Assembly (NCBI RefSeq): GCF_004345665.1
Contig: NZ_SLWR01000008.1
Span: 248,001 to 312,000, forward strand
DNA length: 64,000 nt
Direction: 5' to 3'
Source: Kribbella antiqua
GTDB lineage: Bacteria > Actinomycetota > Actinomycetes > Propionibacteriales > Kribbellaceae
Under the pieces are notes generated by a model. That model had not been told where the DNA came from. It searched no databases and saw nothing but the letters and a program-made list of their open reading frames with translations. Shown piece by piece: positions 17,458-26,777 of the stretch. Position 1 is the first letter of the stretch. Every line of letters starts with the position of its first letter. A program made the position numbers and the translations under genes.

Positions 17458-18036
17458 TCAGCCGATGTGTAGCTCGGCCTTCGCGAGTTTCGCCGCCTGC
17501 TTGGCCTCGTGGGCGAACTGCTTCGCCTCCCGCTTGGCCGCCTTGGCGCCGCGCTTGGTCTCCCGCTTCGCGGCCTTCGCGCCGTGCGAGGCCCGCCAGG
17601 CCAGACCAGGCTGACCCTCCGTGTCGACCGCTGCAAGCAGCAGTCCGCCGAGCAGGCCGAGGTTCTTCATGAACTGGATCCGCTGGACGGCCCGGGTCTC
17701 CTTGTCCTTCACCTGCCAGAACGGATGCCCGGCCACGGTCACCGGGACCAGCGTGGTCGCCAGCACCGCTGCGCCCAGCCGCCGGCCCTTGCCGGTCGCC
17801 AGCGCGAGGCCGCCGAGCACCTGGACGGCGCCGTTCAGCCGGACCAGGTTGACCGTGGTCTCCGGGATGCGGTCGCCGAGCTGCGGCGGCGCGACCTTCT
17901 TCACCATCGGCACCAGGCGGTCGGTCACCGGCTGGGCCTTGGGCACCAGCGGCTCCGGGTTCCGGATCGAATTCGCACCTTGTACGACGAAGATCATCGA
18001 GAGCAACGGCCTGGCCAGTGCGCGCACGACAGTCAT
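17458..18036 (-). CDS. DoxX family membrane protein with Lys/Ala-rich tail
   Basis: This 192-residue protein has the DoxX core of four spans (start MTVVRALARPLLSMIFVVQG). The C-terminal 45 residues are a charged Lys/Ala/Glu-rich helix made of short repeats (GAKAAKRETKRGAKAAKREA), which could bind nucleic acid or acidic partners. The ATG at 18036 follows AAGGAGG closely. A 24-kDa upstream extension in this frame is antisense to other features and is rejected. Confidence 0.87.
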   Translation of the reverse strand: MTVVRALARPLLSMIFVVQGANSIRNPEPLVPKAQPVTDRLVPMVKKVAPPQLGDRIPETTVNLVRLNGAVQVLGGLALATGKGRRLGAAVLATTLVPVTVAGHPFWQVKDKETRAVQRIQFMKNLGLLGGLLLAAVDTEGQPGLAWRASHGAKAAKRETKRGAKAAKREAKQFAHEAKQAAKLAKAELHIG

Positions 18037-18094
18037 GCCTCCTTCATACACCACGTTCCGTAAGACTCCCGGTACCCAGCCACGCAATCCTGCA

Positions 18095-18200
18095 ACACCC
18101 ACTCCCATCTCATGGGTGAGCCCACGAACCGGTGGGTTCCCCGTCCGCATGACGGCGGGGGACCCGCAAGCTGATGGGTGAACCCACCAAATGCGGGTGT
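18095..18200. repeat. Nested inverted-repeat element, copy 1
   Basis: This is the most divergent of four copies. The left half is CTCATGGGTGAGCCCACGA and the right half CTGATGGGTGAACCCACCA, with an inner pair GTGGGTTCCCC / GGGGGACCCGC around a CCGCAT loop. ACACCC at 18095 pairs with GGGTGT at 18195-18200. It fills the gap between the DsbA-like gene (stop at 18200) and the DoxX gene, both on the minus strand. Confidence 0.75.
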
Positions 18201-18931
18201 CAGATGGGGCAGCCGTCGGGGCCGCAGGTGGGGTCCTCGGCCGAGGCGGTGGGTGGCGTGTTGACGAGGGTGATGGGCTTGCGGTCGGCGTTGGCGCGGC
18301 GGAGGGCCTCGCGGAAGACCTCGACCGGCTGGGCGCCGCTGACGCCGTACTTCTCGTCGATGACGAAGAACGGCACCCCGTTGGCGCCGTACGCCAGCGC
18401 CTGCGCCTGATCCGCCGCCACCTCGTCGGCGTACGTCGTACTCGCCAGAACCTCGGCGACACGGTCGGACGGCAGACCGACCTCAAGAGCCAGGCCCTGA
18501 AGCGTGGCGTGGTCGCCGACTGGGAGGCCGTCGGTGAAGTAGGCCTTGAGCAGGCGCTCCTTGAGCCGGTCCTGCGTGTCGGCCGGTACCTCACCGGCGT
18601 CGACCAGCGAGCGGGCCAGGTGCAGCAGCCGGTGTGCGTCGACGGTGTTGGCGGACTTCGCCTGGTCGAGGTGGTACTCGAGCCCGAGCTCGGCCGCGAT
18701 CGACGTCACGTGCGCGTTCGCCTCCAGGCCCCACTCGCGGCCGCGGCCGTACTTCTCACCGAGCCGGGTCGGGAGGTCCCTCGGATCGTCGTTGGTGGAG
18801 GACGGGTCCAACTGGAAGCTGTGCCAGACGATCTCGGCCTGGTCGCCGGTCTCTGCCAGCGCCTGCTCCAGCCGGCGCTTGCCGATGTAGCACCACGGAC
18901 AGACCACGTCGGACCACACATCAATACGCAT
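18200..18931 (-). CDS. DsbA family oxidoreductase, FrnE-like
   Basis: This 243-residue thioredoxin-fold protein has a CPWC active site close to the N-terminus (MRIDVWSDVVCPWCYIGK). A helical insertion follows, then a cis-Pro loop (NGVPFFVID). It has no signal peptide, so it is cytoplasmic like FrnE. The C-terminus ends in a Cys pair region (PTCGPDGCPI), as in FrnE proteins linked to oxidative stress. The ATG at 18931 was chosen over a much longer frame that is antisense to the next gene. Confidence 0.92.
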   Translation of the reverse strand: MRIDVWSDVVCPWCYIGKRRLEQALAETGDQAEIVWHSFQLDPSSTNDDPRDLPTRLGEKYGRGREWGLEANAHVTSIAAELGLEYHLDQAKSANTVDAHRLLHLARSLVDAGEVPADTQDRLKERLLKAYFTDGLPVGDHATLQGLALEVGLPSDRVAEVLASTTYADEVAADQAQALAYGANGVPFFVIDEKYGVSGAQPVEVFREALRRANADRKPITLVNTPPTASAEDPTCGPDGCPI

Positions 18932-19001
18932 GTACGTCGGCAACTCGCCGCTTCCTGGTGCTATTCCCAACCGGGCCCGGCTGTGACGCGTCTGACGCGA
19001 C

Positions 19002-19856
19002 ATGATCGACGACATGGACGAAGTCCTCGTACGGACCCTGTTGCAGGAGCAGCATCCCGATCTGGCGCACCTGGAGCTGAAGGAGGTCCCTGGCGGCTGG
19101 GGCAACCAGATGTGGCGGCTCGGCGACGAGCTGGCGGTCCGGATGCCCCGCTTCGACCAGGCCCTCGAACCGCTCCGCAGAGAGCACCGTTGGATGACCG
19201 AGCTCGCCGCCCGTTTTCCCGTCCCCGTCCCGACCCCACTGCGCCTCTGCGAACCGTCGGACCGCTTCCCGAGGACCTGGCTGATCACCACCTGGGTCGC
19301 CGGCGAACCCGCGGACCACGCACCGATCACGGACCCGGCCGCCGCTGACGTCCTGGCCGGCTTCCTCCAGGAGCTGCACACCGAGGCACCGGCGGACGCG
19401 CCCGTGAGCGACCGATCCGGTGTGCCGCGCGGCCTGGGGTTCGAAGATATTCACGAGTACGTCGGCCGCCTCGACGAGATCCGCGCGGTCTGGGAGGACG
19501 CGATCGCGGCGCCGGCCTGGGACGGGCCCCCGGTGTGGCTGCACGGCGACCTGCACCCGGCGAACGTGGTCGTTGCCGACGGCACGCTTGCCGGTGTCGT
19601 CGACTTCGAGGAGATCGGCACCGGCGATCCGGCCAGCGACCTCGCAGCCGCGTGGATCCTGCTCCCGGCAGGTGCCGCTGACCGGTTCTTCGAGCGCTAT
19701 CCGGTGGACGAGGCAACGATCCGGCGAGCCCGCGGCTGGGCCGCGACCCGGGCACTGTTCCTGATCGCGATGGGAATCAGCGGCGAGAAGGGCCTGCCCG
19801 GCGGAAAGCCGCACTGGGGACCGATTGGGCAAGCGGCTCTCGATCGACTCTTGTAG
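19002..19856 (+). CDS. Aminoglycoside phosphotransferase-like kinase
   Basis: This 284-residue protein has the APH/choline kinase fold. It shows the catalytic HGDLHPANVV loop and VVDFEEIGTGDP, the counterpart of the DFG-type metal motif. The N-lobe includes PGGWGNQMWRLGDELAVRMPR. A start at 19014 (MDEV) is also possible. Related actinobacterial genes are annotated as phosphotransferases of unknown substrate, and drug resistance should not be assumed. It is divergent from the DsbA-like gene. Confidence 0.88.
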   Translation: MIDDMDEVLVRTLLQEQHPDLAHLELKEVPGGWGNQMWRLGDELAVRMPRFDQALEPLRREHRWMTELAARFPVPVPTPLRLCEPSDRFPRTWLITTWVAGEPADHAPITDPAAADVLAGFLQELHTEAPADAPVSDRSGVPRGLGFEDIHEYVGRLDEIRAVWEDAIAAPAWDGPPVWLHGDLHPANVVVADGTLAGVVDFEEIGTGDPASDLAAAWILLPAGAADRFFERYPVDEATIRRARGWAATRALFLIAMGISGEKGLPGGKPHWGPIGQAALDRLL

Positions 19857-19895
19857 TCCACGTCCGGCCGGTGGGCCGTGGTGGATTTCGATCAC

Positions 19896-21158
19896 TCAGG
19901 CACAGCGGCGGAGGGCCAGGAGGGCGTAGGCGCGGGCAGCGTGGAGGACCTCCGCCAGTACGACGTGTTCGTCGGTGGCGTGGGCGTAGCGGACGTCACC
20001 GGGGCCGTACTGAAGGGTGGGGATGCCGGCAGCGGCGTACTGGCGGAGGTCCGAGCCGTAGGGAGCGCCCTTGACCGCCGGGGCGTCCGACTGGGCAGGG
20101 CTGGTGGTTGCGTCCGCGACGGCTTGGAGGGCGTCGTCGAGGAGCGGGTCGTCGGTGGGGAGGAGACCCGAAGCGAACGCGCCGCCGGGCCAGGTGACCT
20201 TGACAGGGTGCTCGCGCAGCCAGTCGTCCTTGGCGCAAGCCTCCGCGATCGCGCACTCGAACACGGCACGGGCGTCGTCGAGCGCTTCGCCCAGGCGTAC
20301 GCCGTACCTGCCCTCGGCAACGAGTACGTCGGGAACGGTGCTGGCCCAGTCGCCGGACTGGACCGTGCCGACGGACAGTGGGTTCGCCAGGTCCAGGTGA
20401 GCGAGCAGTGGGTGCGGATCGCGGTTGCGCTCGGCCTCCAGCGCCTGCAACGCCGATTGAATGACGACGAACTTCTCGATCGCGCTGACCCCGCGGGACC
20501 GGGTCGAGCCGTGCGTCGCCAGCCCCGGGACCTCCAGCCGGAACGTCAGCGATCCCGCGTTGGCCGGGATGACACAGCCAGCGGTCGGCTCGGCGATCAG
20601 GCACGCCTCGCCGCTGTGACCACGCCGCAGCGTGGCGAAGGTGCCGACCCCGCCGTCCTCCTCGCCGATCACGGTGTGGACGGCCAGCGGCTTGCGCAAT
20701 CGGATGCCCGAGGCAACGATCGCCGCGACCGCGCCGAAGATCGCCGCCACGCCACCCTTCATGTCGCAGGTCCCGCGACCCCACATGACCCCGTCCTCGA
20801 TCCGCGCCGAGAACGGATCGCCGCCCGGCCACCCACCCGCCGGCACCACATCCACATGCCCGTTCAGGATCAGACCCGGGGTCGTGGAGCCGCCGAGCAC
20901 GCCCACACATCCCCACGCCTCGTCTCGCTCGACCTCCATCCCCGGAAACTCCGGATCCGCCGTCACCGTCGGCAGGTCGATCTGCCAGTGATCAACAGCG
21001 AGGCCGAGCTCAGTCAGCCGCCGCGCACACCACTCCTGTACGTCGCTCTCCGCCGCCGTACCGTCGACGCTCGGTATCCGCACCAGCTCCCGCAGGTCCT
21101 CGATCACCCGCGCGTCGTCGATCGCTGTCATCACGGCCTGCTCGGTCTCGAAATCCAC
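19896..21158 (-). CDS. M20 family metallopeptidase, ArgE/DapE type
   Basis: This 420-residue amidohydrolase shows the M20 zinc motifs: LNGHVDVVP, WGRGTCDMKGG and GEEDGG. A lid domain follows, and a late His in YAHATDEHV. The first Met is a GTG at 21158; an ATG at 21131 (MTAIDDARVIED) is equally plausible. ArgE (acetylornithine deacetylase) and DapE (succinyl-diaminopimelate desuccinylase) cannot be told apart by eye, and no biosynthetic neighbours help. Confidence 0.9.
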   Translation of the reverse strand: MDFETEQAVMTAIDDARVIEDLRELVRIPSVDGTAAESDVQEWCARRLTELGLAVDHWQIDLPTVTADPEFPGMEVERDEAWGCVGVLGGSTTPGLILNGHVDVVPAGGWPGGDPFSARIEDGVMWGRGTCDMKGGVAAIFGAVAAIVASGIRLRKPLAVHTVIGEEDGGVGTFATLRRGHSGEACLIAEPTAGCVIPANAGSLTFRLEVPGLATHGSTRSRGVSAIEKFVVIQSALQALEAERNRDPHPLLAHLDLANPLSVGTVQSGDWASTVPDVLVAEGRYGVRLGEALDDARAVFECAIAEACAKDDWLREHPVKVTWPGGAFASGLLPTDDPLLDDALQAVADATTSPAQSDAPAVKGAPYGSDLRQYAAAGIPTLQYGPGDVRYAHATDEHVVLAEVLHAARAYALLALRRCA

Positions 21159-21282
21159 AGCACAGGGATATCACCGAACGGACGACAAAGACTGACCGTT
21201 CAGCCGACAGCGCGAACGTCGCGACGCTGTCAATCTTCCTGGAGACGGCCCGACCGGGGTCGTCAGGGGAGGGGAAACCACC

Positions 21283-21720
21283 ATGCACATCAAGAAGAAG
21301 ATCGTCATCGCCGCGGCAGCCGTCGTCGCCATCGGGGCCGGCACCGCGTTCGCGTACTGGAGCACCACGGGTTCCGGCACCGGCTCCGGCGCCAACGCGA
21401 GCTCGAACGGCACGGTCGTCCTGCACGCCAGCTTCGCCGACGGCCTGACGCCGGGCGCCAGTACGCCGGTCACCTTCAGCGCGGACAACGCCGGTACGTC
21501 GAGCCTGCAGGTCGGCACGGTCACCTCGGTCGTGTCCGCGTCGGGCACCTGTGACGCCTCCTGGTTCACCATCGCGCCGGTGGCCGAGAACCAGACCATC
21601 GCGGCCGGTGCGACCGGCGTCGAGCTGACGAACAAGGGCACGCTCGCCTTCGCCGACACCGCCACCAACCAGGACTCCTGCAAGGGCGCGACGATCACGC
21701 TGACGCTGTCCAGCAACTGA
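21283..21720 (+). CDS. Secreted protein with SipW/TasA-like signal segment
   Basis: This 145-residue exported protein opens with MHIKKKIVIAAAAVV and a hydrophobic run ending AFAYWSTTGSGTGSGA. That segment resembles the signal peptides of TasA/camelysin proteins, where an aromatic-Trp/Ser-Gly stretch follows the cleavage region. The rest is beta-rich with a Cys pair. The C-terminal module DTATNQDSCKGATITL is nearly repeated at the end of the next protein. GGGGAGGGG lies about ten bases before the ATG. It starts a four-gene operon; no SipW-type peptidase is in the window. Confidence 0.82.
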   Translation: MHIKKKIVIAAAAVVAIGAGTAFAYWSTTGSGTGSGANASSNGTVVLHASFADGLTPGASTPVTFSADNAGTSSLQVGTVTSVVSASGTCDASWFTIAPVAENQTIAAGATGVELTNKGTLAFADTATNQDSCKGATITLTLSSN

Positions 21721-21810
21721 TTCCGGTCGTGGTGGGTCCCCAGGTCCGGGCGGCTCGTCCGTCCGGACCGGGCCGGCCCATCGCACGCATTCGAAAGGAG
21801 TGAGCACCAG

Positions 21811-22923
21811 ATGCCATCCAGGCGAGCTGCAACCCAACTGCTGATCGCAGGGCTTCTGCTGCTGCTCACCGCCGCCGGTCTGGCGTACGCCGCGCAGCCG
21901 CCGAAGCCAGGGATCACCCTCGGGGTGTCACCGGCCGGCCAGTCGGTCACGCGGGGGCAGTCGGCCGGCTACACCGTCACGGTGACGTCGACTGGGGGAT
22001 TCACTGGCGCCGTGTCCCTGAGCGCCAGCGGCCTTCCGAGCGGCGCATCGGCGGCCTTCAGCCCTGCCTCCGTGACGCTCACCGCCGGCAGTACGGCGAG
22101 TACGGCGCTGACCGTGAGTACCTCGTCCACGACACCGATCGGCTCGGTGACGATCACCATCAAGGGCGTCAGCGGAAAGCTGAGCGAAACCGTGAATGCC
22201 GGCCTGACCGTGAACGCGCCGTTGTCGAGCACGCTGGCGATGACCGCGACGCCGGCCTCGGTGACGCTGGCGCCGGGATCGACCGCCGTCTTCACCGTCC
22301 AGCTGACCCGCACCAACTTCCCGGGGCCGGTCACCTTCGGCATCGTCGGCGGACTGCCGCCGGGTGCCACCGCCGCCTTCACGCCGAATCCGACCACGGG
22401 CAACTCGTCGACGCTGCAGATCACCACCTCAGCCACCACCAACGACGGGACCTACCCGCTCTCCCTGGTGGGATCGGGCCAGAATCCCGCAGGCGTGACC
22501 CAGTACGCCTACGCGAACGTCCAGCTCGTTCTGGTGACCAGCGGCAAACCGTTCAGCATCAGCGGCAACCTGTCCGGTCCGCTGGCACCTGGAGTCACCC
22601 GGCCACTGGACCTCATGCTGACCAACCCGAACAAGAAGCAGATCTCCGTGACGAACCTGACTGTCACCATCCAGTCCGTCGTACGTACGTCGTACGCGGT
22701 CAGCCACAACCAGCCCTGTGGCCTGGCGGACTACAAGGTCACGCAGTACGGCGGCTCGTATCCGCTGACCGTTCCCGGTAGCGGCAGTGCATCGCTGTCT
22801 GGTCTCGGCATCCCGTCGGCCGGCTGGCCGAAGGTCGCGATGCTCGACACGGCCACGAACCAGGACGGCTGCAAGGGCGCCACCCTCACGCTCGCCTACT
22901 CCGGCTCAGGACAGGGGAGCTGA
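21811..22923 (+). CDS. Secreted Ig-like repeat protein sharing a C-terminal module
   Basis: This 370-residue exported protein has a signal peptide (LLIAGLLLLLTAAGLAYA) and at least two Ig-like beta domains of about 90 residues. Both have recurring elements of the GLPSGASAAFSPASVTL type. A Cys-containing C-terminal domain follows, ending in DTATNQDGCKGATLTLAYSG, which matches the end of the upstream protein. AAGGAGTGAG lies upstream of the ATG. It is likely a surface or matrix protein, and no enzyme motif is seen. Confidence 0.82.
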   Translation: MPSRRAATQLLIAGLLLLLTAAGLAYAAQPPKPGITLGVSPAGQSVTRGQSAGYTVTVTSTGGFTGAVSLSASGLPSGASAAFSPASVTLTAGSTASTALTVSTSSTTPIGSVTITIKGVSGKLSETVNAGLTVNAPLSSTLAMTATPASVTLAPGSTAVFTVQLTRTNFPGPVTFGIVGGLPPGATAAFTPNPTTGNSSTLQITTSATTNDGTYPLSLVGSGQNPAGVTQYAYANVQLVLVTSGKPFSISGNLSGPLAPGVTRPLDLMLTNPNKKQISVTNLTVTIQSVVRTSYAVSHNQPCGLADYKVTQYGGSYPLTVPGSGSASLSGLGIPSAGWPKVAMLDTATNQDGCKGATLTLAYSGSGQGS

Positions 22924-22925
22924 CC

Positions 22926-24008
22926 ATGACCGCTCGACGCTTGCTTCTCATGTTCGGTGTCGTCGTACTCGCGCTGACCGCAGGTGGAGTCGCCTGGGGC
23001 TTCTGGACTGGAGCCGGCGCCGGCACTGCATCCGGGACCACGGGGACACTTGACCCGCCAAACCATGTCGCCGCAGTGGCAACACCCGGCAGCGGTACGG
23101 TCGCCATCAGCTGGACGGCCTCCGCGCAGGCCACCGGCTACTACGTCACCCGCGTCCGGAACGCCGACAGTACAACGGCAGCCGCTTGCGGACCGACTCC
23201 GACGACCAGCACCGCCTGCGACGACCTCAGCGTGGCAGACGGGACGTACCACTACCTGGTCACCGCGGTCTACGCCACCTGGACGGCCACGGGCTCTCCG
23301 AGCGCGAACGTGACGGTGAACAACCACCGGCCCTCGGTCACCGTCAACCAGGCCGCCGGCCAGGCTGACCCGACCGCTACGGCGCCGGTCAACTTCACCG
23401 CCGTCTTCAGCGACCCGGTCGCGGACTTCACCAGCACAGACGTGACTGTGTCTCCGGCTAGTGCGACTGTGGTCGTCACTGGCAGCGGTACGACGTACAA
23501 CGTCGCCGTCAGCGGTCTGACGAACAGCGGCCCAGTCACTGCCTCAATCGCCGCGAACGCCGTGCACGACAGTGCGGGCGCGCCTAACACTGCTTCCACC
23601 AGCACGGACAACTCAGTGCTGTACGACGTGACCACGCCCACGGCACCGGCTCCGACTGCGACCGCGGCCGTGCAGTACCTGACCTACGTCAACAACGAGG
23701 TCGTCACGCTCACCGATGCCCCCACGGATGCGCACTCCGGTGTCGCGTCGGTCGGTTACTACTACTGCGCCGGCTCCACCGGAAGCTGCACCAGCGCGAA
23801 CTGGACCGCGATCGGATCGTCGACAACCTCGGCAACCGGCTTCGCAGTCACCACCAACGCGCCACTCGCGGCGGACGGGCCCTACCGGATCGTGGCCGTC
23901 GCCACCGATGCCGCAGGCAACAACAGCGGACCGAGCGCGGCCACTCTCGTGACCGTGGACACCACACCACCGACCGTCTCCCGGCCGACTGTGAACGGAC
24001 ATTCCTGA
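22926..24008 (+). CDS. Secreted fibronectin/Ig-like protein
   Basis: This 360-residue exported protein starts two bases after the previous stop. Its N-terminal segment (GGVAWGFWTGAGAGTASGTTG) again has the aromatic-Gly pattern of SipW-type substrates. A fibronectin type III-like domain covers about residues 42-130, followed by an Ig-like domain. A C-terminal module reads VGYYYCAGSTGSCTSANWTA and is closely repeated in the next gene. Two Cys pairs could form disulfides outside the cell. Its stop overlaps the next start (TGATG). Confidence 0.82.
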   Translation: MTARRLLLMFGVVVLALTAGGVAWGFWTGAGAGTASGTTGTLDPPNHVAAVATPGSGTVAISWTASAQATGYYVTRVRNADSTTAAACGPTPTTSTACDDLSVADGTYHYLVTAVYATWTATGSPSANVTVNNHRPSVTVNQAAGQADPTATAPVNFTAVFSDPVADFTSTDVTVSPASATVVVTGSGTTYNVAVSGLTNSGPVTASIAANAVHDSAGAPNTASTSTDNSVLYDVTTPTAPAPTATAAVQYLTYVNNEVVTLTDAPTDAHSGVASVGYYYCAGSTGSCTSANWTAIGSSTTSATGFAVTTNAPLAADGPYRIVAVATDAAGNNSGPSAATLVTVDTTPPTVSRPTVNGHS

Positions 24009-25426
24009 TGAGCACCTTACGATCCAAGCGCGCCTGGCTGATCGCGCTCGTCGCCCTGCTGATCGGCGTCGGCATCCTCGAAGGCCCCGCAGCCTTCGCG
24101 GCGTCGGGCGTCACGGGGGTCACCTTCAGTGGCTCCAACCAAGCGGGCGGGGCGCCGGCCAACTGGACTGTCGGGTTCACCACCACCAACGGTGCCTCCG
24201 GCCAACTGAGTGCCGGCGACAAGATCACGGTCACGTTCAACACCGGCTTCACCGTTCCGGCCGGCCCGGCCATTACCCTCGGCAGCGGATTCACCAGCTG
24301 TACGGCGACCGCGACAACCGCGTCGACCACTGTCACCATCACCCTCGCGGGCGCTGGTTGCGTGCACACGAAAGCCACCGCCGCCGTCCTCACTATCGCC
24401 GGAATCACCAACGCGCCGGTCGGCACGTACGGGGCGAGCACCTTCACTATCGCGACCACAGGTGACACCAATGCGGTCTCGCCAGGCAGCTCTGTCGTCC
24501 TAACGGCCGCGCGGTTGGTCTACACCACCCAGCCGCCGTCGACGGGCACAGCCGGTTCGCCGCTGGCCACTTTCCGCGTGGCTATCCAGGACGGCAACAG
24601 CAACACCGTCACCGGCTGGAACGACACCATCTCGCTCTCGATCGCGAGCGGGCCATCCGGCGGCACGTTCAGTTCGGCCCCCTCGACGTACACGAACGTC
24701 GCGACCTCAGCCGGCGTGGCGGCCTTCACCGGTGTCGCATTCGGGGCCGCGGGCACCTACACACTGACCGCCGCCGACACGACGGCCGGCCACACGGGCT
24801 TCGCGACCGCGACCAGTACCGCGATCGTCATCAGCGCGGGCGGGGCAAGCAAGCTGGCGTTCGTCCAAGGTCCGTCCAACGGCTTCGCCGGTACGGCGTT
24901 GACGCCGGCCATCACCGTGCAGGTCCAGGACCAGAACGGCAACGCGGTCGCAGCATCCGGAATCGGCGTCACGCTGACCCCATCCGCCGGGGTGATCAAC
25001 TCCGGCGCCACCGCCACCACGAACAGCGCGGGCCGAGCCACCTTCAGCAGCGTCGTCATCGAGACGGCCGCTGTCGGTCTCACCCTCACCGCATCCGCGA
25101 CCGGTCTGACGTCAACCGGCGCATCCTCGGCCTTCAACGTCACCGTCGCGGTCAGCACCGGAGCGACGCTCACGAACACCGCGACCGACGGCACCGGCTC
25201 TGGTGTGAAGACCGTCGCGTACTACTACTGCGCGGGCTACTCCGGTGCCTGCACCAGCTCCAACTGGACCGCGATCGGCTCGTCCACCGCGTCGGCAACC
25301 AACTATTCGGTCACCTGGAACAGCCAACCCGCGAACGGCGCCTACCGCCTCGTTGCCGCCGGCACCGACAACATCACCAACACCAGCCAGCCCAGCGCCT
25401 CGATACCGATCACCATCGCGAACTGA
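24008..25426 (+). CDS. Secreted Ig-like (Big_1/invasin-type) repeat protein
   Basis: This 472-residue exported protein has a signal peptide ending PAAFAAS, an N-terminal beta domain with a Cys pair, and two Big_1-like domains (LVYTTQPPSTGTAGSPLATF and LAFVQGPSNGFAGTALTP openings). It ends with a module (VAYYYCAGYSGACTSSNWTA) shared with the upstream protein. Codon 4 is the rare TTA. It ends the operon and is followed by an 11-bp hairpin. There is no sortase motif or C-terminal anchor, so how it stays at the surface is open. Confidence 0.82.
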   Translation: MSTLRSKRAWLIALVALLIGVGILEGPAAFAASGVTGVTFSGSNQAGGAPANWTVGFTTTNGASGQLSAGDKITVTFNTGFTVPAGPAITLGSGFTSCTATATTASTTVTITLAGAGCVHTKATAAVLTIAGITNAPVGTYGASTFTIATTGDTNAVSPGSSVVLTAARLVYTTQPPSTGTAGSPLATFRVAIQDGNSNTVTGWNDTISLSIASGPSGGTFSSAPSTYTNVATSAGVAAFTGVAFGAAGTYTLTAADTTAGHTGFATATSTAIVISAGGASKLAFVQGPSNGFAGTALTPAITVQVQDQNGNAVAASGIGVTLTPSAGVINSGATATTNSAGRATFSSVVIETAAVGLTLTASATGLTSTGASSAFNVTVAVSTGATLTNTATDGTGSGVKTVAYYYCAGYSGACTSSNWTAIGSSTASATNYSVTWNSQPANGAYRLVAAGTDNITNTSQPSASIPITIAN

Positions 25427-25460
25427 ACAGGCCGGACTCGGGCAAACCCCTGTCTGGGCC

Positions 25461-25486
25461 CGGCGGGCGACCTCAGTCGCCCGCCG
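25461..25486. terminator. Bidirectional terminator hairpin
   Basis: CGGCGGGCGAC (25461-25471) and GTCGCCCGCCG (25476-25486) form a perfect 11-bp stem with a CTCA loop, between the ends of the convergent secreted-protein operon and aspS. Confidence 0.8.
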
Positions 25487-25493
25487 GACCCTT

Positions 25494-26777
25494 CTACGGG
25501 GTGAGCCGGTGCAGGTCGCGGGGGAACAGCGTGACCTCGCGGACGTTCTCCGCGCCGGTCAGCCGCGCGACGAACCGCTCCAGGCCGATCGCGAAGCCGC
25601 CGTGCGGCGGCATCCCGTGCTTGAAGGCCTGCAGGTAGGAGCTGTACGACTCCGGCGACTCGCCTCGGGCCTCGATGGCGGCGACGTAGTCGCTGTAGCG
25701 GTGCAGACGCTGCCCTCCGGTCACGAGCTCCACGCCCCTGAACAGCAGGTCGAACGAGTTGGACCAGCGCGGGTCCGACGGCTGCGGATGGGTGTAGAAC
25801 GGCCGCTTCACCATCGGATAGCCCTCGACCGCGACGAAGTCGCTGCCGTGCTCCCGCAACGCCCACTCGCCGATCGTCCGTTCGTCGGCCGGCGCGAGGT
25901 CCGGCTCGTCCGGGTCCGCACCGGCGATTTTCAACGCCTCGCTGAAGTGCAGAACCGGTACGTCCAGAGGCATCTCGGGCAACCGTACGTCGAGCCGCTC
26001 CAGCGCCGGAGCCGCGCGCTCGCCCACCGACGACAGCATCCCGGCAATCGTCGTTCGCAGTACGGCGAGAACGTCGCGATGGTCCCGGATGAACCCGAAC
26101 TCCGCGTCCAGCGAGACGTACTCGGCCAGGTGCCGAACGGTGTCGTGCGGCTCGGCCCGGAACACCGGCCCGACCTCGAAGACACGCTCGAACACGCCGA
26201 CCATCGTTTGCTTGTAGAACTGCGGCGACTGCGCCAGATACGCCGGACCGCCGAAGTAGTCCAGCGCGAACACGTTGGCGCCCGACTCGGTCGCCGTACC
26301 GACGATCTTCGGCGTCTGGATCTCGGTGAACCCCTGACCGTCCAGCGCCGTACGGAACCCGTGCAGCGCGGCCGCCGCGATCTCCCAACCGGCCCGAACA
26401 GCCGGATGCCGCAGCGCGACAGGAGCGTTGTCCAGTACGACGGGCAGCCCGGCGCCGACCGACGGTCGCCAGAGCTCGATCGGCGGCGTCTGTGCCGGTT
26501 GGGTGAGCGGCTCGACGACCGGGTCGACGATCTCGGCACCGCCCGGCGCCTGCGGGTTGGCGGCGACCGTACCGGTCACCTGGACGACGGTCTCCTCACC
26601 GAGTTCGTCCAACTGGGCTTGGGCTTCCGGGCTCTTCACGACGATCTGGCTCAGGCCGGACCGGTCGCGCAGGATCAGGAAGCTGACGGCGGCGAGCCGG
26701 CGTCTTCGGTGCACCCAGCCGGCCACCGTGACGGTCTGGCCCACTGCTGAGGGGATCTCATGGCTGAGAATGCGCAT
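25494..26777 (-). CDS. aspS: Aspartate--tRNA ligase, archaeal-type (likely Asp/Asn non-discriminating)
   Basis: This 427-residue class II synthetase has an N-terminal OB fold (VTVAGWVHRRRRLAAVSFLI) and the Asp-specific loop AQSPQFYKQ. Motif 2 is FRAEPHDTVRHLAEY and motif 3 GFAIGLERF. It lacks the large GAD insertion of bacterial AspS, so it is the short archaeal type, often annotated as aspartate--tRNA(Asn) ligase. The ATG at 26777 has GGAGGTG eight bases upstream, and that site is embedded in a T-box leader. Longer N-terminal frames run through the leader and are rejected. Confidence 0.93.
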   Translation of the reverse strand: MRILSHEIPSAVGQTVTVAGWVHRRRRLAAVSFLILRDRSGLSQIVVKSPEAQAQLDELGEETVVQVTGTVAANPQAPGGAEIVDPVVEPLTQPAQTPPIELWRPSVGAGLPVVLDNAPVALRHPAVRAGWEIAAAALHGFRTALDGQGFTEIQTPKIVGTATESGANVFALDYFGGPAYLAQSPQFYKQTMVGVFERVFEVGPVFRAEPHDTVRHLAEYVSLDAEFGFIRDHRDVLAVLRTTIAGMLSSVGERAAPALERLDVRLPEMPLDVPVLHFSEALKIAGADPDEPDLAPADERTIGEWALREHGSDFVAVEGYPMVKRPFYTHPQPSDPRWSNSFDLLFRGVELVTGGQRLHRYSDYVAAIEARGESPESYSSYLQAFKHGMPPHGGFAIGLERFVARLTGAENVREVTLFPRDLHRLTP

